Part shown: positions 1 through 5,956 of the stretch, piece after piece
Numbering within the stretch: the stretch's first letter is position 1
Layout: each line of letters opens with the position of its first letter
Position numbers and translations under genes: made by a program
The notes under the pieces: generated by a model
The model's input: the letters and a program-made list of their open reading frames with translations, nothing else
What the model was told of the DNA's origin: nothing
Database searches by the model: none
Source: a virus
DNA length: 41,480 nt
Strand: one strand, 5' to 3'
IMG/VR virus record: IMGVR_UViG_3300044712_001216
Span: 1-41,480 of that record

Positions 1-405
1 CGCGGGCCCCGTGCGGATGGCCAGGATGGCGCCCCAGTTTTCCTTATCAGCCAGGAAGATCTCGTGCATGCGGCCGTCGACGTCGACGCCGCGGTACTTC
101 TCGCCCCATCGCACGCTGCCGCCGGGGTATACGTGCTTAGCTACCTTGCCGGCGCCCTCCATAGCCTCGAGCTGGGCCCAGACCAGGTTGCGCTGGATCG
201 CCTCGGCAAATAGGCTGCTGCCGTCTCGCACCTCACCGACTCGCGCGATCAGCACGTGCTCGATGTCGCCAACTTGGGCGCGGCCGCGGCGGACGCTGCC
301 GGCGTATTCCCATCGCTCGTAGCTTTCGGCAGAGAAGAGAGCCTCGAAGGCCGCGGCGGCCTTCATTGCCTGGTGGTGCGTGAGCTTGGCGGTGTTAGTG
401 CTCAT
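1..405 (-). CDS. PolX-like nucleotidyltransferase, 3' part cut by window edge
   Basis: The minus-strand frame starting at an ATG at 405 stays open to the window edge, giving the first 135 residues. Around residues 35-50 it carries a GSVRR motif followed by VGDIEHV, the first metal-binding signature of the DNA polymerase beta/PolX nucleotidyltransferase palm. Near residues 115-135 a stretch with ENWGAILAIRTGPA matches the segment that follows the third acidic residue in PolX relatives. That third acid looks like Glu (HEIF) where family members usually have Asp; this is inferred from alignment by eye. The start overlaps the stop of the radical SAM gene as ATGA, so it is the last visible gene of a coupled operon. 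Likely role: templated or untemplated nucleotide addition in repair or modification. Downstream domains are not visible. Confidence 0.72.
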   Translation of the reverse strand, partial: MSTNTAKLTHHQAMKAAAAFEALFSAESYERWEYAGSVRRGRAQVGDIEHVLIARVGEVRDGSSLFAEAIQRNLVWAQLEAMEGAGKVAKHVYPGGSVRWGEKYRGVDVDGRMHEIFLADKENWGAILAIRTGPA

Positions 406-1232
406 GCGGATTGGCCCCTTACGGTTGCACTCCGAAAACCACAAATAACCGGGTTGGCGTATGCCCGCTGTAGTTGTCTCCATTCCCGTTCGGGGCGCCG
501 GTTGAACAGCATGGCCTGCGGGAAGTATCCCATTGTGATTGTGTGTTGCAGGCGGCTTTCGGCCGACTCTACGGTGTCTCCGTCTTCTCCGATGAGGACG
601 TAGCACCGGACGCGATGGCTAGCCTGCGTAAATCCGGCGGCAAACAGCATCCGCGCCGTTCGTTCCAAATGCTTCGGCTGGTCTTTCATGTCGTAGGAGA
701 ACCAAAGCGCAGCGCCCTTTAGTTCTGCGAGGCGATCCACGTCCCATTGTTCGATCAGACGGCAATCAAGCCCGCCAGTGAAGTTCGCGGGCTTCGGCTG
801 CCGCTTCAGCATCGCGAACACTTCCGCCTTGTGCTCGCGAGTGCAGGCGATAAGGTTGTCATCCTGCACAATCCATCCGTCCTTGATCTGCAACTGCCTG
901 ATCTGTCCATCGCGGATGTGAACGCGGCAATGCTTGCATCGTCGCGGGCAACCTCTGCTGGTGATGGTGTAGCCATGCCTAAGGTACATTCCCGGTGTAA
1001 ACTCGCCTCCTGGTTCGTCGAAAGCCGGACCGCCGATCTTGGCCGGCGCGATGCCAGACCATGCCTTTTGCAAGCGCCGGCCTAACGGCGTGTCCCACTC
1101 AAAGGCAACACTGACGTGGACCTCGGTGATTCCGAGTGCGTAATCGGAGAGTATTGGGAACCGGGAGAACGAAAGCTCGTCGTCCGGCGTTGCCTTAGTT
1201 CTGCGCGGAAATACACGGGCGATCACCTTCAT
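402..1232 (-). CDS. Radical SAM domain protein
   Basis: The 276-residue protein contains SRGCPRRCKHC, giving the CxxxCxxC cluster (Cys95, Cys99, Cys102) that binds the [4Fe-4S] cluster of radical SAM enzymes. A GGLDCRL segment around residue 155 and FSYDMKD around residue 180 fit barrel strands. I see no N-terminal B12-binding fold; about 90 residues precede the cluster. The start at 1232 is chosen because GGAGGT lies 8 nt upstream and the ATG overlaps the previous stop as ATGA; a start at 1250 would add six residues (two of them Cys) but lacks these signals. The substrate is unknown. Its neighbours (ASCH, deoxyribosyltransferase-like, PolX, DNA methyltransferase) suggest a nucleotide, tRNA or DNA substrate, which is inference. 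Confidence 0.85.
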   Translation of the reverse strand: MKVIARVFPRRTKATPDDELSFSRFPILSDYALGITEVHVSVAFEWDTPLGRRLQKAWSGIAPAKIGGPAFDEPGGEFTPGMYLRHGYTITSRGCPRRCKHCRVHIRDGQIRQLQIKDGWIVQDDNLIACTREHKAEVFAMLKRQPKPANFTGGLDCRLIEQWDVDRLAELKGAALWFSYDMKDQPKHLERTARMLFAAGFTQASHRVRCYVLIGEDGDTVESAESRLQHTITMGYFPQAMLFNRRPEREWRQLQRAYANPVICGFRSATVRGQSA

Positions 1233-1672
1233 GCCGCAGCACCTCCGCACAGTTCGATCGCCTTGTAGAGGAGAGCCTTGCCCCGCGCGGTCAGCTGAGG
1301 CGGGCCGAAGGTCGGGCGCCAGACCGGTTCATCGGCGTGCGACTGGTGCAGCTTTCGCCAGGTGACCAGGAACGCGGAGGCGGAGGAAAAGCCCTCGAGC
1401 TTAGCCTGCTCGTCGGTGATTTCAGTGGGGTGCTCCACCCGCTCGATCTTCTCGAGCTCCCAGTGGGCCATGGCGAAAGCGCACCGCTCAGGCTGCACCG
1501 CGTAGGTGTGGCCAACGGTCCATCGCGGGCGTTCCGAGTACTCTCGGACCGTCACGATCCGGTCAGCGGTGCTCAATGGATCGAGGCATGCGTAATCACC
1601 CGGGTGAACCTTGCGGCTCGTGGCCCGCTTCCGGCCGGCCAGCACCAGGTGCCATGTTTCGGAGAAGATCAT
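1229..1672 (-). CDS. ASCH (PUA-like) domain protein
   Basis: The 147-residue protein has the pattern of ASCH/PUA-like domains: an early GRKRATSRKVHPGDYA segment in the position where these domains contact nucleic acid, a strand-rich centre, and a late ITDEQAKLEGFSSASAF segment resembling the conserved region that ends in a W (TWRKL). ASCH proteins are thought to bind RNA or modified bases, and some hydrolyse modified nucleosides. The gene is coupled by ATGA overlaps to the deoxyribosyltransferase-like gene upstream and the radical SAM gene downstream. Together these suggest handling of a modified nucleotide. The C-terminal 30 residues (LTARGKALLYKAIEL) form a probable helix. Family assignment is fairly secure; the biochemical role is not. 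Confidence 0.7.
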   Translation of the reverse strand: MIFSETWHLVLAGRKRATSRKVHPGDYACLDPLSTADRIVTVREYSERPRWTVGHTYAVQPERCAFAMAHWELEKIERVEHPTEITDEQAKLEGFSSASAFLVTWRKLHQSHADEPVWRPTFGPPQLTARGKALLYKAIELCGGAAA

Positions 1673-2118
1673 CGTGCTTCCTCGATTGATTCGGTGAATA
1701 AGGTTCTGAGCTCATCGATGCTCGTGCAGATCGCCCCATTGAGGGTCAAGTACATCAGCTCGGGCTCAACGGGTTCAGGCATGAACACGGTCACTCGCTT
1801 GCCGGCGCCGGCAGCCCATCCCGCTTCGAGGTGCGCACTGCGCCCGGCCGGAAGAACGAGCACAAATTCGTTAGCCCAGACCATCCCCTTCATGTCGAGC
1901 CTAAAGCCAGCGAGAGCGATGGGGTGGCTCAGAGCATTCCGGTACCGATCAGGGGTCCAACTCTTCCACGCCGGATCGATCTCCGACCAGTGAAATCCGC
2001 TGTTGCCCGGCGCGGGATTTCGAAAGTCATAGACCTCATGCCCACATTCGCGGAGCAGCTTCACGATCTCCGGCTGATACAAGTTGCGCCAACTCGATGC
2101 CACGTAAATCTTGCTCAT
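1669..2118 (-). CDS. Nucleoside 2-deoxyribosyltransferase-like protein
   Basis: The 149-residue protein starts KIYVASSWRN, then GHEVYDFRNP, and later has ANEFVLVLPAGRSAHLEAGW. This is the nucleoside 2-deoxyribosyltransferase fold: N-terminal Rossmann-like strand, a segment reporting on the bound nucleoside, and the catalytic Glu in the S/AHLEAGW motif. These enzymes swap or hydrolyse the base of deoxynucleosides; phage members are often implicated in nucleotide remodelling. The length is normal for the family. ATGA overlaps couple it to both neighbours. A second protein of the same superfamily, with the DUF1937 pattern, is encoded at 36555-37349 in the packaging module. Whether it acts on free nucleosides or mononucleotides cannot be told from the sequence. 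Confidence 0.78.
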   Translation of the reverse strand: MSKIYVASSWRNLYQPEIVKLLRECGHEVYDFRNPAPGNSGFHWSEIDPAWKSWTPDRYRNALSHPIALAGFRLDMKGMVWANEFVLVLPAGRSAHLEAGWAAGAGKRVTVFMPEPVEPELMYLTLNGAICTSIDELRTLFTESIEEAR

Positions 2119-2804
2119 GCGATCCTCCTCTTAGCCCGCTTCTTGGCTGTTTTGCTGTCTTCCCACCAGAACGGCACGCCGCAGCCGATGGCCCGGTTGC
2201 CTCGCAGGTTCAGCGGCTGCGGATAGTTGTTTTTGAAGGCATCGCCCGGGTAGTAGTTATGGATCGCGAAGCCGGCGTTGACGCACTGCTTAGCGACACT
2301 GCGCAGGATGTCGTTGTCGCACCCGCCGGCGATACCGATTCCGACGTTGCTGGATCCGAAGACAGTGCACGCTTCGACACGGGCGCCGCAGGTCCCGCGG
2401 TCGATCATGATCCCCGAGCCGGTCTTCGTGGTCGCACCGCCGCAGTAGACCTTGCGAATCAGGATGCCGCCGCGCCTGCGCGACTGGACACCGATCAGCG
2501 AGACGGCATCCTCAACCGGATTCTTCTGGCTGCTCGCTGTCGTGCATCCCTCGATCAACAGCTCGATCGGACAGTCGCCCACCTGGTCGCCGGCGGGACC
2601 GACGAGCCCGTTTATCTGAATGAAGTGGGACTCGTAGCTTCCGTCCGCGCCGTTGAACACGAGATCGGCCACGAGGATCTTCACCAGCGGCTTGTTCTTC
2701 GGCCAGTTCTCGGGCTTCGGCGGGATCTTGATGTAGACGCCCTCACCCTCGAAGGCTCGGTCCTTCAGCTCAAAGCTCGATCCCGGGTCCAGCTCGATGT
2801 TCAT
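2115..2804 (-). CDS. Predicted right-handed beta-helix protein
   Basis: The 229-residue protein shows repeating short-strand rungs (for example GSGIMIDRGTCGARVEACTV and SSNVGIGIAGGCDNDILRSV), the appearance of a parallel beta-helix as in pectate lyases and tailspikes. It lacks a signal peptide. Beta-helix proteins in phages are usually receptor-binding or carbohydrate-active, yet this gene sits inside an early enzyme operon, far from the fibre genes. The start is supported by AAGGAGG about 7 nt upstream, which lies inside the upstream 24-codon reading frame. Its stop overlaps the next start as ATGA. Alternatives: a depolymerase, a morphogenesis factor or a DNA-mimic-like beta-helix. No catalytic residues were recognised, so function is left open. 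Confidence 0.6.
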   Translation of the reverse strand: MNIELDPGSSFELKDRAFEGEGVYIKIPPKPENWPKNKPLVKILVADLVFNGADGSYESHFIQINGLVGPAGDQVGDCPIELLIEGCTTASSQKNPVEDAVSLIGVQSRRRGGILIRKVYCGGATTKTGSGIMIDRGTCGARVEACTVFGSSNVGIGIAGGCDNDILRSVAKQCVNAGFAIHNYYPGDAFKNNYPQPLNLRGNRAIGCGVPFWWEDSKTAKKRAKRRIA

Positions 2805-2875
2805 TGCGCGGCCTCCTTCTCGGCGATCAACTCAGCGTATTTCCACGCCGCGCGGCAGATCTTGCGCAGTGTCAT
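2801..2875 (-). CDS. 24-residue coupled small ORF
   Basis: A 24-codon frame (MTLRKICRAAWKYAELIAEK...) lies exactly between the D12 methyltransferase and beta-helix genes. Its ATG overlaps the methyltransferase stop as ATGA (2875-2872), and its own stop overlaps the next start as ATGA (2804-2801). It also contains the strong AAGGAGG site used by the next gene. Such double coupling suggests it is translated, either as a peptide (basic, amphipathic helix) or simply as a ribosome relay. No family is recognised. The short length leaves open that it is only a leader. Confidence 0.5.
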   Translation of the reverse strand: MTLRKICRAAWKYAELIAEKEAAQ

Positions 2876-3819
2876 TTGCCATTCCCCGTGGTGTAGCTCG
2901 GCCCGTTGATCAGCAGAATCTCCGGGGCCTCCGTTTTGGGGCTATCTCCGCCATTCTGTTGGACCAGGTTCTTCCGTGCCCTCAATGGGATGCAGGTCCA
3001 CGCGTGGTACAGCTCCCGGATCCGCGGATGGTCGTAGTAGCTCACGACGATCCTGGCATTCCTGTATGTTGTGAGCATGGCTTGAAGACGCTGGTGATCA
3101 TCTTTGGCGAAGAGCCCTGCGTTGCTGAATTCATGGACGTATCGGCTGCGAGCGCCTCCGCCGCCGTTGCCATTGAAGCCTGACCTGCTGTCCGCCAGAT
3201 AGGGGGGATCCGCGTAGATGCAGGTTGTCGGAACGTCGGCTAACCGATCGAGGATTGTGAATGCGTCGCGGCGCAGAATAATGACGTTGCGCAGGCGGTC
3301 GTGCCAGGCAGGGATCGAGTCGACCGCGGACTTGAAGCGAATGGTTGGGGATCCGCCACCGACCTTCCACCGCACGGCGATCGCGTACCCATGGCCATGG
3401 GCATCCTGTGTGCCGGCCACGCCGTTTCTGCTCATCCATGATGCGAGGAAATACCAGTAGGCCCGATCGATCGCAGCGTCGCCAGCGAGGCGCTCGCCGA
3501 TCGGGATGGCCTCGCGCACTCGCGCTACGGCCTCAGTCAGGAGATCCTCGAAGAAGAGAACCCGAATCAGGCGATCGTAGAGCCTCTCGGCGGCGACGAG
3601 ATCTTGCAGCACCCAGGCCAGATTCGTCAGGTCGCCATGTAAGTCGTTGACCGTCTCGACCTTCGAGGGCGGCTTGGCGAACAGGATGGCCATGGAACCG
3701 CAGAACGGCTCGAAGTAATAATCGTGGCCGCCAAACTGAGGGACGATCTGCTGTGCGAGAATGCGCTTGCCGCCAAACCATGGCGCGATCGCGGTCACCT
3801 TGGGCTCGGGCTGAGTCAT
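2872..3819 (-). CDS. D12-class DNA N6-adenine methyltransferase (Dam-like)
   Basis: The 315-residue protein has the D12/Dam order of motifs: APWFGGKR (12-19, motif X), FEPFCGSM (36-43, motif I, SAM binding), and DPPY (204-207, motif IV catalytic). VYYxD-type and target-recognition regions fall between. The length matches phage Dam-like enzymes (about 270-320). It probably methylates adenine in a short site such as GATC, which appears frequently in this genome (not counted), to protect phage DNA or to modulate regulation. GAGGAGG lies 8 nt before the ATG. It is the first gene of the coupled leftward operon, and its upstream region is the att site, so its promoter must lie within or beside attP. 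Confidence 0.9.
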   Translation of the reverse strand: MTQPEPKVTAIAPWFGGKRILAQQIVPQFGGHDYYFEPFCGSMAILFAKPPSKVETVNDLHGDLTNLAWVLQDLVAAERLYDRLIRVLFFEDLLTEAVARVREAIPIGERLAGDAAIDRAYWYFLASWMSRNGVAGTQDAHGHGYAIAVRWKVGGGSPTIRFKSAVDSIPAWHDRLRNVIILRRDAFTILDRLADVPTTCIYADPPYLADSRSGFNGNGGGGARSRYVHEFSNAGLFAKDDHQRLQAMLTTYRNARIVVSYYDHPRIRELYHAWTCIPLRARKNLVQQNGGDSPKTEAPEILLINGPSYTTGNGK

Positions 3820-3862
3820 CGGGCGTCCTCCTCGGTCCCCACACCGGCTGGTCTGAGCGGGC

Positions 3863-3884
3863 GCGCATAACGCCGCGCATAACG
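3863..3884 (+). repeat. Arm-type repeat pair, left of att core
   Basis: Two copies of GCGCATAACG, spaced 12 bp apart start to start. They match the pair right of the core at 4098-4120 (13-bp spacing). Candidate integrase arm-binding sites. Confidence 0.6.
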
Positions 3885-3995
3885 GCAGCTTGGAATTTGT
3901 GGGGGAATACGAGGGTTTAGGGGGGCCGGCCGGTCGTACCCTTTTGCGCCCGATTTATGGGGGAAAGTCGCGGAATTCCGCAGTGCTGAGTTGAA

Positions 3996-4041
3996 AGGCC
4001 GAGATCGGATTCGAACCGATGAATAACGGATTTGCAATCCC
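3996..4041 (-). other. att core: 3' fragment of tRNA-Cys (GCA)
   Basis: Read on the minus strand, the fragment holds the right part of an anticodon arm with anticodon GCA (4033-4035), a short variable loop, a perfect T arm (stem ATCGG/CCGAT, loop TTCGAAT), the 3' acceptor strand CTCGGCC, and U73, the discriminator typical of tRNA-Cys. No matching GGCCGAG 5' acceptor strand or D arm occurs upstream, and the anticodon stem loses pairing beyond its inner three pairs. It is therefore a partial tRNA, as expected for a phage attP that restores the 3' end of a host tRNA gene on integration. CCA is not encoded. The likely host attB is the tRNA-Cys(GCA) gene. Confidence 0.82.
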
Positions 4042-4097
4042 ATCATGACAGCGAGGTGCTGATTGATTTTTCTGGGGCGATCTGCATAATCCCTCTC

Positions 4098-4120
4098 GCG
4101 CATAACAAAAGCGCATAACG
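4098..4120 (+). repeat. Arm-type repeat pair, right of att core
   Basis: GCGCATAACA and GCGCATAACG, 13 bp apart start to start, ending 13 bp before the integrase start. Same motif and orientation as the pair at 3863-3884. They could also let integrase or excisionase repress the int promoter. Confidence 0.6.
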
Positions 4121-4133
4121 AGAGGTAAACCGC

Positions 4134-5282
4134 ATGCACACTCCCACGCATCACCTCACTGCCTCCTTTAGGTCTGGCCGCCAAGTTGGATGGGTCAAGC
4201 GGATAAATGGCTCGCTGCGATGGATTTGCGGAATGGAGGATGCCCCAGATGCAAATGCCGCCGACGCCTACTTCACACAACACGCCCGCGAATTCTGCGA
4301 TCCGAACCCCAGGCCAAGGAGCAGCTCCCTCGATGTCCATGCCCTGACTGATGCCTTCCTGGATCGCAAACGCCGCGCGGATCTCCATCCCAAGACCATG
4401 CAGGATTACGAGACCATGATCTTCGCCTTCCGGGATGATGTAGGATATGGCCGGCTTATTGAGGACCTCCGCCCCGAGCACTTCGGGATCTCGCGTAAGC
4501 TTCGTGGCCAGGATTGGGGCGTGCATCGCCTCTATAAGTTTGTGTCGGCCGTCCGCGAGATGTTCAAATGGGCCAGCGGCCCGGGGCAGCTTTTGCGGTT
4601 CTCCCCGCCATACGGTGATGAGTTTGAGCTGCCCGACAAAACAGCGTTCCGAATCCGCCGCAAGCAACGGAAGGAGAGCAAGACCGGCCTGCTGCTCTTC
4701 ACGGCCGCCCAGATCCGGGCCCAGCTCAAGGCCGCCGATCCGACCCTCCGGGCCATGATCCTTCTTGGGATCAACTGCGGCATGGGCAACACAGACGTCG
4801 CCCAACTGACTTACCAGGTTGTCGCCAAATCGCGGGCCTTGATCGATTACGCGCGATCGAAGACGGGAATCGAGCGGCGATTCTTCTTGTGGCCGGAGAC
4901 TGTGACGGCTCTTTCGAAGGTTCCGCGGAGACCAGCCAAACGCGACGAATGGGGAGACCGAGTCTTCCTTACACAACGGGGATATCCGTGGGTCGAGGGA
5001 GCTAAAGATCGGATCGGAATGGTCTACCTCGCCCTGTTGCGCCGGCTCCGCCAGCATCGTCCTGGACTCTGCTTTTACAGCCTCCGCCGCACGTTCAGGA
5101 CGATCGCAGACGAACTCGACAGCCGTGCCGCCGATCTGGTAATGGGCCACGCCGTCGACAGCGACATGGGTGGCACGTACGTCCAGGAAATTGGCAACGA
5201 GCGTCTGCAAGCTATCTCCCGACACGTCCGTAAGGCGATCCTTGGACCTGTGAACGCTGCACCGAAGACGGCAAAACGCTAG
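4134..5282 (+). CDS. int: Tyrosine recombinase/integrase, planctomycete type
   Basis: The 382-residue protein has an N-terminal arm-binding region, a SAM-like core-binding domain (about 65-150) and a C-terminal catalytic domain. FYSLRRTFRT (314-323) supplies the second catalytic Arg (R318). MGHA supplies His339. GGTYVQ supplies the Tyr349 nucleophile. At the usual Arg-I motif the protein reads NCGMGNTDVAQL without the canonical Arg; from memory, this GxGN-type motif and the LRRTF block recur in planctomycete integrases, which is the main host clue. The AGAGG ribosome site lies about 9 nt upstream. It is transcribed opposite to nearly all other genes and overlaps the excisionase gene tail to tail. 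It should integrate the phage at the tRNA-Cys core beside it. Confidence 0.92.
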   Translation: MHTPTHHLTASFRSGRQVGWVKRINGSLRWICGMEDAPDANAADAYFTQHAREFCDPNPRPRSSSLDVHALTDAFLDRKRRADLHPKTMQDYETMIFAFRDDVGYGRLIEDLRPEHFGISRKLRGQDWGVHRLYKFVSAVREMFKWASGPGQLLRFSPPYGDEFELPDKTAFRIRRKQRKESKTGLLLFTAAQIRAQLKAADPTLRAMILLGINCGMGNTDVAQLTYQVVAKSRALIDYARSKTGIERRFFLWPETVTALSKVPRRPAKRDEWGDRVFLTQRGYPWVEGAKDRIGMVYLALLRRLRQHRPGLCFYSLRRTFRTIADELDSRAADLVMGHAVDSDMGGTYVQEIGNERLQAISRHVRKAILGPVNAAPKTAKR

Positions 5283-5490
5283 GCCGTCTGCCGCGCCGGC
5301 CGGATACCTTCGCGCTCGCCTCGGCCTCGACCGGGCGCAACGCCAGCTCCAGATCGTCACGGCGCACGAGCCAGTTGCGCCCGATCCGCGCCGCTTTCAG
5401 CTTGCCGTTCTTAATCCAGCGGTACACAGTGTCCCTTTTTCTAATCCGCGCCGCATCCATCACCTGCTCCACTGTCAGCATATCAGACAT
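5212..5490 (-). CDS. Excisionase-family (MerR-like HTH_17) DNA-binding protein
   Basis: The 92-residue protein begins MSDMLTVEQVMDAARI, with RDTVYRWIKNGKLKAARIG and NWLVRRDDLE: the winged-helix pattern of excisionase/HTH_17 proteins (LTVeEvA, YrWIksGkLkA, w.I.r.dLe). The basic C-terminal tail (about residues 58-92) overlaps the integrase 3' end by 71 bp on the opposite strand. The ATG at 5490 is chosen for the domain start and a GGAG 5-6 nt upstream; the frame stays open much further upstream only because of GC bias. It probably assists excision or directs integrase as a recombination directionality factor. A 15-bp palindrome lies 17 bp upstream of its start. Confidence 0.85.
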   Translation of the reverse strand: MSDMLTVEQVMDAARIRKRDTVYRWIKNGKLKAARIGRNWLVRRDDLELALRPVEAEASAKVSGRRGRRPSVLPSSVQRSQVQGSPYGRVGR

Positions 5491-5758
5491 GATCGCTCCA
5501 ACTCCAAGTGATCTGATCACTCGATGGATGGCATTTGAGCAGTCGCTAAATACCCGGCGGCGCCGTGGGAAGGCACCCGTCCGTGGTCCACGCGGGCCAA
5601 AAACGCAGTTGCTTGGCGCCGCCGGGTCCAAATTAACTATGAAACGCGGCGCCTGTGTCCTTACTCGCATCCTGCTGCGCCGCGTTATCGAACACGAACG
5701 ATCGCCGATCAAAACCCGCCAGCTGTGGTGAGACAGACTGGCGAGGGGAAGAACGGAA
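5491..5758. other. Non-coding stretch with a 13-bp inverted repeat
   Basis: No convincing gene lies here. It contains the palindrome at 5507-5521 and a perfect 13-bp inverted repeat, ACCCGGCGGCGCC at 5552-5564 against GGCGCCGCCGGGT at 5615-5627, with a 50-bp spacer that itself holds CGTGG-T-CCACG. The structure could be an RNA hairpin, a transcription boundary between the tRNA-like element and excisionase, or a protein-binding site. Confidence 0.4.
5507..5521. promoter_or_regulatory. Palindromic operator candidate upstream of excisionase
   Basis: AGTGATC-T-GATCACT is a perfect 7+1+7 inverted repeat ending 17 bp before the excisionase ATG. Its location at the translation/transcription start suggests a repressor or autoregulatory site. 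The binding protein is unknown. Confidence 0.5.
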
Positions 5759-5886
5759 TGCAGCAGGCAGGGTTTGAACCTGCATCGATGAGCCTGGCGG
5801 TACCCGGTAGCCTCACGGGCCCGTTGCTGGTGACTTAGCCCATCGTTCTTAACCGGCTCGATCGCGTCTACTTCCGCCACTGCTGT
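5759..5886 (-). ncRNA. tRNA-like element with leucine-type arms and enlarged centre
   Basis: The minus strand shows a 5' acceptor strand ACAGCAG pairing 6 of 7 with the 3' strand CTGCTGC, discriminator A, a perfect T arm (GCAGG/CCTGC, loop TTCAAAC) and a Leu-like D arm (TGGCGGAAGTAGACGC) whose loop lacks the usual GG. Between D and T arms there are about 40 nt more than in tRNA-Leu (total 128 nt). A GAGCC/GGCTC helix closes the centre, which includes GTTAAGA, a possible UAA-anticodon-like loop, but no clean 5-bp anticodon stem. It could be a decayed tRNA-Leu, a tRNA with a small insertion, or a tRNA mimic with another role. The tRNA-derived ends are clear; function is not. Confidence 0.5.
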
Positions 5887-5956
5887 GTTTGGCATGCGGC
5901 CGCGTGGGTAAGACGGCCGCATGCCGGGATCACCGGCTTTGGAGGGGAAAGCCGGT

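Larger units (their letters stand above)
3820..4133. other. attP region: tRNA core flanked by arm-type repeats
   Basis: The 314-base gap between the methyltransferase and integrase starts contains a 3' tRNA-Cys fragment (3996-4041) flanked by four same-orientation copies of GCGCATAAC[G/A]: 3863-3872 and 3875-3884 on one side, 4098-4107 and 4111-4120 on the other. A degenerate GCATAAT lies at 4084. This matches the layout of tyrosine-integrase attP sites, with a core identical to the target tRNA end and paired arm-type integrase sites on both sides. Because both arms sit close to one core, the sequence resembles uninserted attP rather than attL or attR. A GGCCGGCC palindrome and a T-run near 3925-3950 also fall here. 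Assignment of the repeats to integrase binding is inference. Confidence 0.72.

Noticed and set aside
3996-4080. Complete tRNA-Cys gene
   Set aside because: The 5' acceptor strand and D arm are missing, so it is only the 3' fragment used as att core.
3816-5360. Minus-strand frame of 514 codons across the att site and integrase
   Set aside because: Antisense to a clear integrase and spans the att region; no recognisable domain.
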